From Hanstruepera ponticola (GTDB lineage: Bacteria; Bacteroidota; Bacteroidia; Flavobacteriales; Flavobacteriaceae): a stretch of 59,373 bases of DNA. The notes under the pieces are model-generated. The model did not search any database. It was not told where the DNA came from and saw only the letters and a list, made by a program, of their open reading frames with translations. Position 1 is the first letter of the stretch, and every line of letters begins with the position of its first letter. A program made the position numbers and the translations under genes. The stretch is from NCBI RefSeq assembly GCF_012931685.1, contig NZ_JABANC010000009.1:1-59373 (forward strand), read 5' to 3'. Shown here in pieces: positions 26,883 to 35,814 of this stretch.

Positions 26883-28307
26883 TTAATCCATAAAAAACTC
26901 ATCTTTAAAACCAATTAAATATAATTTCTCTTTAGCTCTTGTTACGGCCGTATATAGCCATCTTAAATAATCCTTATTGACACCTTCAGGAAGATAAGGT
27001 TGCTCAACAAAGACTGTATGCCACTGCCCTCCTTGTGATTTATGACATGTAATAGCATACGAAAACTTAACTTGCAAAGCATTAAAATATTTGTTGTTTT
27101 TTACGCCTAAAAACTTTTTATAATTACTTTTTTCATCTTGATAATCCTTCATAACTTCTTGGTAGAGTCTATTGGACTCTTCGTATGGTAATGATGGTGT
27201 TTCTGCAGAAATAGTATCTAACAATAAAACGGTTTCAAAAGGTCTCATTTTTGGGTAGTCCACCATGCGAACTTTTACCTCTGCAAAACGAAAACCGTAT
27301 AAATCTAGAATGTTAAATATTTCGAGAACTTCAATGATATCACCATTAGCAATAAAACCTGCTTCAGTAGTTGGTTTAATCCAAAAGTAATTGTTTTTTA
27401 CAACCATGAGATAATCGCCACTTGTCAATTCATTTTCATTAAACAGAATACGACTTCTTATTTGCTGATTGTATAAATTTGCTCGTTTGTTGCTTCTAAC
27501 GATAATTGCTGTTTCTTCATTTCCCAGATCGCTATAAGCTCCATTTATGGCATCCATGATTTCATGACCATCTATTAATCTAACAATATCTGAAAAGTTA
27601 TTTAGTTGAAACTGAAAATCATCAAAACTATTTCCTGATAAGGTTTCCCTTAAATTGGTAGCATTGAGTAAAATCCCTGACTCCTGCTCCTGTCTTACCA
27701 CTTCATCCAATTCCATTTTGGTTACATCCTTATTATAATGTAACTCCAAAGTGTTTTCATTCAATGCTGGACTTAAGTCTAATTTTACAGGAGGTAATTG
27801 AGCTGTATCACCAATGAGTAGCAGTTTACAATTATGCCCTGAATAAACATACTGCATTAAATCATCTAATAAGGAGCCATTTTCAAACAGTTTAGAATCG
27901 CCTGGAGTATCTGGAATCATAGATGATTCATCAACAATAAACAAGGTGTTTTTATGCTTATTGGGCTGAAGGACAAACTTTACTCCTCCACTTTTTTCTT
28001 TTTTTGGAAAATAAATTTTCTTGTGAATTGTGAAGGCTTCTTTACCTGAATAATTAGATATTACTTTTGCGGCTCTACCAGTAGGTGCCATAAGTACTGC
28101 ACTTTTTTTCGCTTTCCATAAATTAGTAACAATTGTTCCAACTATGGTTGTCTTACCAGTTCCGGCATACCCTTTTAATAGATATAATCCTTTTTTATTT
28201 TTATCAAAAATAAAATTTGATAATTGTTGTAATACAAGGTCTTGCTTTAATGTGGGTTGGAATGGAAATTGTTGTTTAACAAGGGAATAAAATTCGTTTG
28301 AATTCAT
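26883..28307 (-). CDS. RecD-like ATP-dependent DNA helicase (SF1B)
   Basis: A 474-residue superfamily 1 helicase. Walker A is LKGYAGTGKTT (46-53). Walker B/motif II is TLFIVDESSMIPD. Motif III is LLLIGDTAQLPPV. A C-terminal UvrD-like domain carries AITCHKSQGGQWHTVFVEQP (motif V) and WLYTAVTRAKEKLYLIGF (motif VI). It corresponds to the free-standing AAA/RecD-like helicases of Bacteroidota, not to a RecBCD subunit, because no recB or recC is near. The role in DNA repair is inferred from the family. Confidence 0.9.
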   Translation of the reverse strand: MNSNEFYSLVKQQFPFQPTLKQDLVLQQLSNFIFDKNKKGLYLLKGYAGTGKTTIVGTIVTNLWKAKKSAVLMAPTGRAAKVISNYSGKEAFTIHKKIYFPKKEKSGGVKFVLQPNKHKNTLFIVDESSMIPDTPGDSKLFENGSLLDDLMQYVYSGHNCKLLLIGDTAQLPPVKLDLSPALNENTLELHYNKDVTKMELDEVVRQEQESGILLNATNLRETLSGNSFDDFQFQLNNFSDIVRLIDGHEIMDAINGAYSDLGNEETAIIVRSNKRANLYNQQIRSRILFNENELTSGDYLMVVKNNYFWIKPTTEAGFIANGDIIEVLEIFNILDLYGFRFAEVKVRMVDYPKMRPFETVLLLDTISAETPSLPYEESNRLYQEVMKDYQDEKSNYKKFLGVKNNKYFNALQVKFSYAITCHKSQGGQWHTVFVEQPYLPEGVNKDYLRWLYTAVTRAKEKLYLIGFKDEFFMD

Positions 28308-28335
28308 TAAAGCAGATTAAAAATTTTAATTTCAT

Positions 28336-28343
28336 CAAATATA
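28336..28343 (-). promoter_or_regulatory. Candidate -7 element (TATATTTG, minus strand) for the helicase gene
   Basis: TAnnTTTG on the minus strand 29 bp before the helicase start, in the divergent helicase-28429 region. Confidence 0.45.
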
Positions 28344-28389
28344 AGAATGATTTTTAGTCGCATTGGCTTTTACGATTAAAAAAAAATTG

Positions 28390-28397
28390 TAGATTTG
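28390..28397 (+). promoter_or_regulatory. Candidate -7 promoter element (TAGATTTG)
   Basis: Exact TAnnTTTG match 32 bp before the ATG of the membrane protein gene at 28429. Confidence 0.55.
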
Positions 28398-28428
28398 CGT
28401 ATATCCTTAATTAAATTAATTAAACACT

Positions 28429-29169
28429 ATGTTAACAATAATCCTTATAGTTGTAGCAGTTATACTTCTTACTACTGGCTTGGTTTGGCTTGTAGATAAA
28501 TTTATTCCATCTAAATTCAAACCAGTACTAACTATATTACTTTGGATCTTAATTTTCTTTCTAGGCTACCAAACATTCATGTCAATTTATGAGCCTATTA
28601 AATTTAATGAAGTAAAAAACAAACGTTACCTACAAGTTATTGAGAACTTAATTGATATTAGAGATTCACAATTAGCGCACAGACAAGTTACAGGAAAATT
28701 TGCTGGAGATTTTGATGGTTTGGTAACATTTATTGATACCGCAAAATATACCATTACACAACGTCGTGACACAACAGTTATTGATAAAGAATTGACCAAA
28801 CGATATGGTGGTGTTGAAACTGTAAAAGATAGTATCATTATCGATACATTAGGTTTTGTATCAGTTAGAGATTCACTTTTTGGTAGCTCTGATAGATATA
28901 AAACCATGATGAATGTTCCTACTGCCAAAGAAGGAACTAAGTTCACAATGAAAGCTGGATTTCTTGAAGAAGATGATGTAAGAATACCAGTTTTTGAAGC
29001 TTTTGTTAAGAAAGAGGATATTTTATATGACCAAGAAAGAGATTTGATTTTACAAGAAAATGAAGTCATTTCTGTTGATGGTGTAAACGGAGATGCATTG
29101 CGTGTAGGATCTATGGATGAAGTTAGCACCTCTGGAAACTGGCCTAAAACCTATGGTGATAGCGAATAA
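28429..29169 (+). CDS. Conserved-type membrane protein of unknown function
   Basis: A 246-residue protein with two N-terminal transmembrane helices (residues ~1-22 and ~32-50) and a ~190-residue soluble C-terminal part, probably periplasmic by orientation. The soluble part is polar, with Asp/Thr-rich beta-like stretches (SIIIDTLGFVSVRDSLFGSS). No enzyme motif is visible. It overlaps the next gene by 17 bp and leads the set with DUF3822 and rsmD, so it is probably co-transcribed with them. I do not recognise the family. Confidence 0.75.
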   Translation: MLTIILIVVAVILLTTGLVWLVDKFIPSKFKPVLTILLWILIFFLGYQTFMSIYEPIKFNEVKNKRYLQVIENLIDIRDSQLAHRQVTGKFAGDFDGLVTFIDTAKYTITQRRDTTVIDKELTKRYGGVETVKDSIIIDTLGFVSVRDSLFGSSDRYKTMMNVPTAKEGTKFTMKAGFLEEDDVRIPVFEAFVKKEDILYDQERDLILQENEVISVDGVNGDALRVGSMDEVSTSGNWPKTYGDSE

Positions 29170-29974
29170 TATTTCAGAAAAAGAAAATAATCTAGAACTG
29201 TCCATTCAAATTAGTTTGAATGGACTTTCTTTTTGTGTTTTAAACAAAAAACTAAATACCATTACTTTTTTAAAACGGTTCTACCAGAATAAGAAGGTTA
29301 CACCTATCAAGATACTGGACACTTTAATTAATGCTTTTGAATCTGAAACAGAACTTCAAAAAGAGTTTAAAAACGTTTTAATTATTCATGACAATGAACT
29401 TTCAACGTTTGTACCCAAAAACTTATTTGATAGTAATCTTTTGGCAGATTATTTAAAGTTTAATTCCAAGATATTAAAGTCAGATTTCATAGCTTATGAT
29501 GAGATCAAAACCAATGAGAGTGTTAATGTTTATGTCCCTTATGTGAATATAAATAACTACATCTATGAAAAGTTTGGAGCGTTTTCATATAAACATATTT
29601 CAACCATATTGGTCGAAAAAATTTTAGAAGCCGAAAAATATGCCCAAAACGATAAAGTATATGTGCATGTTGAACATTCGCAATTTAATCTTGTTGCTAT
29701 TTCAAAAGGCAACCTGATACTTTACAATTCTTTTGAATATAACACTAAAGAGGACTTAATTTATTATTTACTCTTTACATTAGAACAGTTAGGTTTAAAT
29801 CCTGAATCTATAGACGTCATATTGTTGGGTGATATTAAACTAAACGATAATGTTTATGACATTATCTACAAATATATAAGACATGTAAGTTTTGGAACCC
29901 GATTTGATGATTACAAATTTAAGAACGAGCCTGCTTCTAATCATTCTAATTTTCCACTAATACATAGTTTCTAA
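29153..29974 (+). CDS. DUF3822 family protein
   Basis: A 273-residue protein resembling DUF3822, a Bacteroidota family with an actin-like (ASKHA) appearance that usually sits next to rsmD. Visible landmarks are LELSIQISLNGLSFCVLN near the start, VYVHVEHSQFNLVAISKGNL in the middle, and LGLNPESIDVILLGDI near the end. The frame is open from 29117, but the ATG at 29153 gives only a 17-bp overlap with the previous gene and a natural N-terminus. Its stop overlaps the rsmD start as TAATG. Function unknown. Confidence 0.8.
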   Translation: MVIANNISEKENNLELSIQISLNGLSFCVLNKKLNTITFLKRFYQNKKVTPIKILDTLINAFESETELQKEFKNVLIIHDNELSTFVPKNLFDSNLLADYLKFNSKILKSDFIAYDEIKTNESVNVYVPYVNINNYIYEKFGAFSYKHISTILVEKILEAEKYAQNDKVYVHVEHSQFNLVAISKGNLILYNSFEYNTKEDLIYYLLFTLEQLGLNPESIDVILLGDIKLNDNVYDIIYKYIRHVSFGTRFDDYKFKNEPASNHSNFPLIHSF

Positions 29975-30513
29975 TGCGTATTATATCAGGAACATACAAA
30001 GGAAGGCGTATTAATGCACCAAAAAAATTACCAGTCAGGCCAACGACTGATATGGCTAAAGAGGCTTTATTCAATATTCTTAATAATTTGTATTACTTTG
30101 ATGATATTTCAGTGTTAGATTTATTTGCAGGTACGGGAAATATCAGTTATGAATTTGCCTCTAGAGGAACAAATAATATTACAAGTGTTGATGCCGATTA
30201 TGGCTGCATCAAATTTATAAATGAAACTGCACATGATTTTGAAATGCCAATAAACACCATTAAGAGTGATGTTTTTAAATACCTAGAATCTGCCCGAAAT
30301 AAAAACACCATTATTTTTGCCGATCCACCATATAATTTCTCATTAGATTTGTTTTCAAAAATTCCAGAGTTAGTATTTAACAATCAACTTTTAGAAGATT
30401 CTGGTCTATTAATCATTGAACATTCCAAACACACAAATTTATGTGAATTACCAAACTTTAGCTACTCCAAAAGTTATGGCGGCAATGTGTTTAGTTTTTT
30501 TGAAGCATCTTAA
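29974..30513 (+). CDS. rsmD: 16S rRNA (guanine-966-N2)-methyltransferase
   Basis: A 179-residue SAM-dependent methyltransferase that modifies G966 of 16S rRNA during 30S assembly. The N-terminus MRIISGTYKGRRINAPK and PVRPTTDMAKEALFNIL are family signatures. The SAM-binding motif is VLDLFAGTGNISYE, and the catalytic motif IV is IIFADPPYNF. Start and stop codons overlap with the preceding DUF3822 gene, a common flavobacterial arrangement. Confidence 0.95.
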   Translation: MRIISGTYKGRRINAPKKLPVRPTTDMAKEALFNILNNLYYFDDISVLDLFAGTGNISYEFASRGTNNITSVDADYGCIKFINETAHDFEMPINTIKSDVFKYLESARNKNTIIFADPPYNFSLDLFSKIPELVFNNQLLEDSGLLIIEHSKHTNLCELPNFSYSKSYGGNVFSFFEAS

Positions 30514-30687
30514 ACCCAAATATTTTTTTCTCTAATTCGTTTTTTTTCAGTACTTTAGATTTCTCTTTATAGCACTCAATAATAAATAGCACATTACGCA
30601 TCCCCTTTTTATTGAACACAACCGCTACATTGCTATGGTTAGTATTTGACTATTAATCAACAATTTTTCTAACCAAAACCATTAATT

Positions 30688-31452
30688 ATGAAAATTTTTA
30701 AAAGAGGAATTATTTTCCACACACTCGTTTTATGTGCACTTTTTAGTGTTTCAGCACAAGACAGCCAACCAACCATGTTTACTGTGCATACAGACAACGT
30801 GAAATTTGACAAAATGATGCAGTATGAAGAAGCTGCAAAAGAACTTAAAAGTAATTTTGAAAAACACAACATAAAAAATGTAAGCTGGACAGCGTTAAGT
30901 ATTGAAGATGGCCGCTATGTCTATGTTACTCCCATTAAAAACATGTCTGAACTAGACAAAAATATGATGGAAGATCTATATAAGAAGATGGGAGAAGATA
31001 AAGCTGATGCCCTTTTTGAGAAAATGAATGAGTGCTACGATTCTCACCATGACAATGTTGTTCATTACTTACCTGAAATGTCTTATCATCCTGAAAGCGA
31101 AGGCTCAATGGAAGGCAAGAATCATCGTGAATACCATTTTCTTTATTACGCACCAAAAAATGGAAAGGCCATGAAAGAAGGCATGAAAGATATTCAAGCT
31201 ATGTTTCAAAAAAGAGGCATTAAAAATGGCTATAGCGTTTATCATAGTGGATTTGGAAGCGATGAAAGCTATTACATGGTGTCCATTTCTGGGAAAGACG
31301 GATTGGAAATAGCACAAAATGGTAAACTAAACGATGAAACTTTTACTGAAGAAGATCAAGCTAATTTCTTTAAGGTTATACAATCTACAACACGCTATGA
31401 TAAAATAGAAGGGCGAGTGAGACCTGATTTAAGTTACCAACCAAAAAACTAA
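30688..31452 (+). CDS. Secreted protein of unknown function
   Basis: A 254-residue exported protein with a signal peptide at 1-24 (ending VSAQ). The mature part has two similar halves: MFTVHTDNVKFDKMMQYEEAAKEL with VSWTALSIEDGRYVYVTPI, and REYHFLYYAPKNGKAMKEGM with GYSVYHSGFGSDESYYMVSI. Each looks like a ferredoxin-like or ABM-type dimeric alpha-beta module with a conserved Tyr-rich strand. No catalytic residues are apparent. It lies 31 bp ahead of an NTF2-like lipoprotein gene and is likely co-transcribed with it. Confidence 0.75.
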   Translation: MKIFKRGIIFHTLVLCALFSVSAQDSQPTMFTVHTDNVKFDKMMQYEEAAKELKSNFEKHNIKNVSWTALSIEDGRYVYVTPIKNMSELDKNMMEDLYKKMGEDKADALFEKMNECYDSHHDNVVHYLPEMSYHPESEGSMEGKNHREYHFLYYAPKNGKAMKEGMKDIQAMFQKRGIKNGYSVYHSGFGSDESYYMVSISGKDGLEIAQNGKLNDETFTEEDQANFFKVIQSTTRYDKIEGRVRPDLSYQPKN

Positions 31453-31483
31453 AAATAGATTAAACAAACTAAAACTCTCACAT

Positions 31484-32380
31484 ATGAAAAAACTTATCAT
31501 TATGGCACTTGCATCTTTTATGATTGCTGCATGCCAAGATTCAGATCAGCGGTACACTCAACAATCTTCTGAGATTGAAACTGTAAAAAAGTTGATCAAT
31601 AATTACAATAATAAAACGTATGATACCAGTATGTATGCTGATAGCTCAAAAACCTTTTACAATTCAAAAGATAAGAGTATGTCGCCATCTGAAACCATAG
31701 CCTATCATAAAGCTAATGACGAAAACTATTCATCCAGAGGTTTTATGAGTGAAGATCAAGACTATGAAATGGTTAAAACAGACGATGGTCATACTTGGGT
31801 TAATTGTTGGCTAGATTGGAAAGGCACGTTGGCACAAACAGGCAAAGAGGTTATAATTCCAATTCATTTAACCTACCGCTTTATTGACGGAAAAATAGTT
31901 AGAGAAGTCGGCATGTGGGATCCTACCGAAGTTGTTCTTGCCCTACAGGGTGTCAATTTTAAAAACAGTCCGGTAATGCAAGCTGTCAATAAGGTAGTAG
32001 AAGGCTGGAATGCTCATGATATCAGTAATCTAAAATCTGTATCGGTTGAAAATCTAACAAGATCTTCTAATGGCAACGTAGATGTCAATAATATTAATGA
32101 ATATGAAGGCTTCATGAATACTTTTGTAACTGCTTTTCCTGATTTTAAAGTAGCAATTGATGATGCCGCAATGAGCGGAAACAAAGTATATTTAAATTGG
32201 ACAGTCACAGGAACACATAATGGAGATTTTATGGGTAATGCACCAACTGGTAAGAAAATGAAATCACATGGTTTTAGTATTTGGACTATGAATGACGATG
32301 GAAAATTTACAAGAGAAGATGCTTACTATGATAATCTTGTATTGTATAACCAATTAGGCTTAAAGCCACCAAAAAAATAA
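31484..32380 (+). CDS. NTF2-like/SnoaL-type lipoprotein
   Basis: A 298-residue lipoprotein: the lipobox ends MIAAC (Cys17). Two NTF2-like segments can be read. One spans ~25-150 (ETVKKLINNYNNKTYDTSMY and HTWVNCWLDWKGTLAQTG). The other spans ~165-290 (VNKVVEGWNAHDISNLKSVS, then GTHNGDFMGNAPTGKKMKSHG), the latter a clear SnoaL-like ester cyclase or limonene-hydrolase-type pattern. Such domains bind small hydrophobic ligands or act as enzymes, but the function here is unknown. It ends at a strong terminator shared with the convergent rnpB gene. Confidence 0.82.
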   Translation: MKKLIIMALASFMIAACQDSDQRYTQQSSEIETVKKLINNYNNKTYDTSMYADSSKTFYNSKDKSMSPSETIAYHKANDENYSSRGFMSEDQDYEMVKTDDGHTWVNCWLDWKGTLAQTGKEVIIPIHLTYRFIDGKIVREVGMWDPTEVVLALQGVNFKNSPVMQAVNKVVEGWNAHDISNLKSVSVENLTRSSNGNVDVNNINEYEGFMNTFVTAFPDFKVAIDDAAMSGNKVYLNWTVTGTHNGDFMGNAPTGKKMKSHGFSIWTMNDDGKFTREDAYYDNLVLYNQLGLKPPKK

Positions 32381-32415
32381 TAGCAATGCACTAACCAACC
32401 AACTTGTTATTATGT

Positions 32416-32444
32416 AAAAACCCTCTTAAAAAAGAGGGTTTTTT
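32416..32444. terminator. Bidirectional rho-independent terminator
   Basis: CCCTCTT (32421-32427) / AAGAGGG (32432-32438) with A-run before and T-run after. It serves the plus-strand lipoprotein gene and, from the other side, rnpB. Confidence 0.9.
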
Positions 32445-32451
32445 ATGCTTG

Positions 32452-32769
32452 AGTAAATCTATAAGCCGAATTCTGTTACACAACACCAATAACTTGATGC
32501 CAGTACCTTATCATTTATCTGGATGTATTGTTACCAATACACTCTAGCTGCCTACCCTCCAACTATCGCACGTGCAGCGCTCAAACGTTGGTTTACATGA
32601 CATTGCACCACATAGAGTTTACCTGGTTTCACTACAGCATGACCTGTACATTCTTTCTGTTGCACTTTTCCTAGCCTCGCGACTGGTGGCTGTTAACCAC
32701 TATGTTTGCACTATGGTGTTCGGACTTTCCTCCAAGACAATAAATATCTTGACGATAAGGCGATTTACT
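32452..32769 (-). ncRNA. rnpB: RNase P RNA (bacterial type A)
   Basis: About 318 nt on the minus strand. The 5' conserved core GAGGAAAGTCCGAAC (complement of 32718-32732) and the 3' core ACAGAATTCGGCTTATAG (complement of 32459-32476) are the universal P4-forming signatures of RNase P RNA. Terminal helix P1 is formed by AGTAAATC (complement of 32762-32769) and GATTTACT (complement of 32452-32459). Interior GAAACC...GGTAAAC and the GGAGGGTAGGCAG segments fit the type A core. The RNA is the catalytic subunit that cleaves tRNA 5' leaders. A TACTTTTG promoter box sits 4 bp upstream of P1. Exact ends are estimated from P1. Confidence 0.95.
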
Positions 32770-32773
32770 ACCG

Positions 32774-32781
32774 CAAAAGTA
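32774..32781 (-). promoter_or_regulatory. Promoter -7 element (TACTTTTG, minus strand) for rnpB
   Basis: Exact TAnnTTTG on the minus strand, placed so that transcription would start at or just before helix P1 of RNase P RNA. Confidence 0.7.
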
Positions 32782-32848
32782 ATTCATTTATTGTTAATAA
32801 CTACTTTCAATTTCAGACTTCAAAATTCAGAAATCAGAATGGATTTTA

Positions 32849-32856
32849 TATTTTTG
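32849..32856 (+). promoter_or_regulatory. Candidate -7 promoter element (TATTTTTG) for dnaX
   Basis: TAnnTTTG match 19 bp before the dnaX ATG, implying a very short leader. No -33 element recognised. Confidence 0.5.
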
Positions 32857-32874
32857 TTATTCTAACAATTCTCA

Positions 32875-34626
32875 ATGGAACATTTTGTTGTATCGGCTAG
32901 AAAATATAGACCACAAACATTTAAAGATGTTGTTGGTCAACAGGCCATTACCAATACGTTATTGAATGCTATTGAGAATAATCATTTAGCTCAAGCCTTA
33001 TTGTTTACAGGACCGCGTGGAGTTGGAAAAACCACATGCGCAAGAATACTGGCAAAAATGATAAACAGTGATGGCAAAGAACGGGAAGATGAGGATTTTG
33101 CTTTCAATATTTTTGAACTAGATGCCGCTTCTAATAACTCTGTTGACGATATTAGGAATTTAACTGATCAGGTGCGTATTCCACCGCAAGTAGGCAAATA
33201 CAAGGTGTATATCATTGATGAAGTCCATATGCTCTCACAGTCTGCTTTTAACGCCTTTTTAAAAACGTTAGAAGAACCACCAAAACACTGTGTATTTATT
33301 TTGGCAACAACTGAAAAGCATAAAATAATTCCAACAATTTTATCGCGCTGTCAAATTTTTGATTTTAAGCGTATCACAGTTACTGATGCCAAAGAGTACT
33401 TAAAATATATTGCTGAAGAACAAGGCATAGAAGCTGAAGATGATGCTCTTCATATCATTGCGCAAAAAGCTGATGGCGCTATGCGTGATGCGTTATCAAT
33501 ATTTGATCGAGTAGTGAGTTTCTCGGGAAAAAACCTTTCACGTCAAGCAGTAACCGAAAATTTAAACGTACTAGATTACGAAACTTATTTTAAAAGTACT
33601 AACTACATAATTGAAAATAAAATACCTGAATTACTTATTCAGTTCAATAATATACTTTCAAAGGGATTTGATGGTCATCATTATATAGCAGGTTTAGCTT
33701 CTCATTTTAGGGATTTACTAGTCTGTCAGAACTCTGAAACGGTTGTGCTTCTTGAAGTTGGTGATGAAACCAAAGAGAAATATTTAAAACAATCAAAACT
33801 AGCTTCAAAAGAATTTCTACTAAAAGGTATAGAACTGGCAAACGATTGTGATTTAAAATATAAAAGCAGCAAAAATCAACGCTTACTTGTTGAATTATGC
33901 CTTATGCAACTAGCCTCTATCAATTTTGATGGAGAAAAAAAAAATAATAAAAACTTCATAATTCCTGCTAGTTATTTTCAAAATAAAGGTATCAAACCTA
34001 TAGCGGTTGATAGGCATAAGAAAATTGATAAACCTAACTCGCAAGAAATTCAAAAGGGACAAAGTAAAGAGGTAAATTCTGATGAAGAATTAATTAGCCA
34101 AAGTACCAATACGCCAACAGCTGTTATGGAGCCAAAACGACCAAAGATTTCTTTGGAAGTAAAAAAGAAAGCTACTTCAGGTCTATCATTAAGCAGTATT
34201 CGCGCAAAAAAGGAACACCAAATAAAACAAATGGAAGTTGTGGTAGATGAGACCAATCTACCTAAAGATCCTTTTACTGAAGAACAACTCATATCAACTT
34301 GGAACACCTACGTTAAACAACTTGAAAAAAATGGTCAGTTTAATTTAGCTTCTATCTTGTCAATTGATACACCAAAACTTACTGATACAACTATTAATCT
34401 TGAGTTTCCAAATGCCACAAATAAAGTTGAAGTTGAAAGGCAACAATATGATTTATTGGCGTTTATAAGAAAAGAATTAAATAATTTTGATATTTCATTG
34501 GCTATAACCATAAATGAGGTTATGGAAAAGCAGTATGCCTATACAGCTCAAGAGAAGTTTGAAAAACTTAAAGAAAAAAACCCAGCTATTTCTGTATTAA
34601 GAAAAACATTTGGCCTAGATATTTAA
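32875..34626 (+). CDS. dnaX: DNA polymerase III subunit gamma/tau
   Basis: A 583-residue clamp-loader ATPase. Domain order: AAA+ module with SARKYRPQTFKDVVGQ, Walker A GPRGVGKT (46-53), ELDAASNNSVDDIRNL, Walker B YIIDEVHML, sensor 1 ILATTEKHKI and the arginine finger SRCQ; helical lid and oligomerisation domain to ~360; a low-complexity linker; then a C-terminal tau-like region (~455-583). The four-Cys zinc module that normally lies between Walker A and the ELDAAS motif is absent: residues 56-80 contain no Cys and the loop is shortened. I see no obvious frameshift site that would make a gamma form. Confidence 0.95.
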   Translation: MEHFVVSARKYRPQTFKDVVGQQAITNTLLNAIENNHLAQALLFTGPRGVGKTTCARILAKMINSDGKEREDEDFAFNIFELDAASNNSVDDIRNLTDQVRIPPQVGKYKVYIIDEVHMLSQSAFNAFLKTLEEPPKHCVFILATTEKHKIIPTILSRCQIFDFKRITVTDAKEYLKYIAEEQGIEAEDDALHIIAQKADGAMRDALSIFDRVVSFSGKNLSRQAVTENLNVLDYETYFKSTNYIIENKIPELLIQFNNILSKGFDGHHYIAGLASHFRDLLVCQNSETVVLLEVGDETKEKYLKQSKLASKEFLLKGIELANDCDLKYKSSKNQRLLVELCLMQLASINFDGEKKNNKNFIIPASYFQNKGIKPIAVDRHKKIDKPNSQEIQKGQSKEVNSDEELISQSTNTPTAVMEPKRPKISLEVKKKATSGLSLSSIRAKKEHQIKQMEVVVDETNLPKDPFTEEQLISTWNTYVKQLEKNGQFNLASILSIDTPKLTDTTINLEFPNATNKVEVERQQYDLLAFIRKELNNFDISLAITINEVMEKQYAYTAQEKFEKLKEKNPAISVLRKTFGLDI

Positions 34627-34630
34627 TAAT

Positions 34631-35194
34631 ATGAAAAATATTTTTTGCTTTCTCATACTTGTACTATCTGCAGTTGTTTTGGCTTGTACTGATGGACAAG
34701 AGCGCACACATAAATCAGCACAAGAAATTTTACAGGAAAACAAACTATTAGATTCATTTTCTGAAAAGCAAGTAAAATTCATTCCAGAAGCTTACGCTGA
34801 AAAAACGACTGATACCGTTTTTGATAATGGCTACGAAGTTCATGTAAAAATGTACGCTGATATGAAAAACCATATTACCGTAAATTTGAATGGTGAAACG
34901 GTAAATTATAGAGATTTTAATTTAGATATTAAAGTCATAAAAGATAATAGGGCTATTCTTTCTTTAACTATTAGTAAAGACCATGACATTAATGAACAAT
35001 TGAGTGATGATGTAGATTTAAATGAATACTATTTAAGAGATTTTTGGATTGCAAAAGAAAATAAGCATCACAAAGACATTCCTGGAATTTATTTTGAATA
35101 TTATTCACCTACATCAAAAGATTCTATTATACAAGAAATATTACCATATCAGGAAAATGACATTAAATTTATGACTTCAGTCCTAACCAATTAA
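34631..35194 (+). CDS. Small lipoprotein of unknown function
   Basis: A 187-residue predicted lipoprotein: a hydrophobic N-terminus ends in the lipobox VVLAC (Cys19). The mature part is polar and probably beta-rich, with the segment EKTTDTVFDNGYEVHVKMYA and a DIKVIKDNRAILSLTIS strand pair, resembling DUF4738-type lipoproteins (tentative). It starts 4 bp after dnaX and stops 4 bp before miaE, so it is in the same transcript despite the unrelated roles. No enzymatic motif is visible. Confidence 0.75.
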   Translation: MKNIFCFLILVLSAVVLACTDGQERTHKSAQEILQENKLLDSFSEKQVKFIPEAYAEKTTDTVFDNGYEVHVKMYADMKNHITVNLNGETVNYRDFNLDIKVIKDNRAILSLTISKDHDINEQLSDDVDLNEYYLRDFWIAKENKHHKDIPGIYFEYYSPTSKDSIIQEILPYQENDIKFMTSVLTN

Positions 35195-35198
35195 ATAT

Positions 35199-35780
35199 AT
35201 GCTAGGCCTAAAACTTCCCACGGACCCAAGATGGGTAAACATTGTAGAAAAAAATATTGAAGATATTTTAACTGATCATGCGTATTGTGAGCAAAAAGCA
35301 GCAAGTACTGCCATATCACTTATTGTAAGCTTTCCTGAATATACAGAACTTGTACAAGAAATGATAGCCTTGGTTAAAGAAGAGATTAGTCATTTTAAAA
35401 TGGTCCATGATAGAATTCTAGACAAGGGTTGGACTTTGGGTCGTGACCGCAAAGACGACTATGTTATTAAATTAGTAACCTTCTTTCCCAAAGGTGGTAG
35501 CAGAACGACACAATTAGTACATAGATTGCTGTACGCTGCATTAATTGAAGCAAGAAGCTGTGAACGCTTCAGATTACTATCTGAAGAATTACAAGATAAA
35601 GAATTGGCTGAATTCTACAGAAAACTTATGGTAAGTGAAGCTAATCATTACACCATGTTTCTAGGTTTTGCAAGGCAATATGGTAATAGAGAAGAAGTAG
35701 ATAAAAAATGGCAAGATTTACTTGATTTTGAAGCCGAAATCATAAAGGATTTAGGTAAGAAAGAAACCATTCATGGGTAA
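35199..35780 (+). CDS. miaE: tRNA-(ms2io6A37) hydroxylase
   Basis: A 193-residue ferritin-like diiron monooxygenase that hydroxylates the isopentenyl group of ms2i6A37 in tRNA. Helix-borne iron ligands are visible as YCEQKAAS, EEISHFKMVHDR (ExxH), LIEARSCERF and SEANHYTMF (second ExxH). The N-terminus MLGLKLPTDPRWV and FFPKGGSRTTQLVHRLLYAALIEARS agree with the family. The gene follows the small lipoprotein by 4 bp. Confidence 0.93.
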   Translation: MLGLKLPTDPRWVNIVEKNIEDILTDHAYCEQKAASTAISLIVSFPEYTELVQEMIALVKEEISHFKMVHDRILDKGWTLGRDRKDDYVIKLVTFFPKGGSRTTQLVHRLLYAALIEARSCERFRLLSEELQDKELAEFYRKLMVSEANHYTMFLGFARQYGNREEVDKKWQDLLDFEAEIIKDLGKKETIHG

Positions 35781-35814
35781 TTTGTATCTTTAGTCAAGAT
35801 TCAACCTATTAATC

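Noticed and set aside
32572-32900. Short plus-strand ORFs between the NTF2-like lipoprotein and dnaX
   Set aside because: They overlay RNase P RNA on the other strand and the dnaX promoter; the RNA signatures are decisive.
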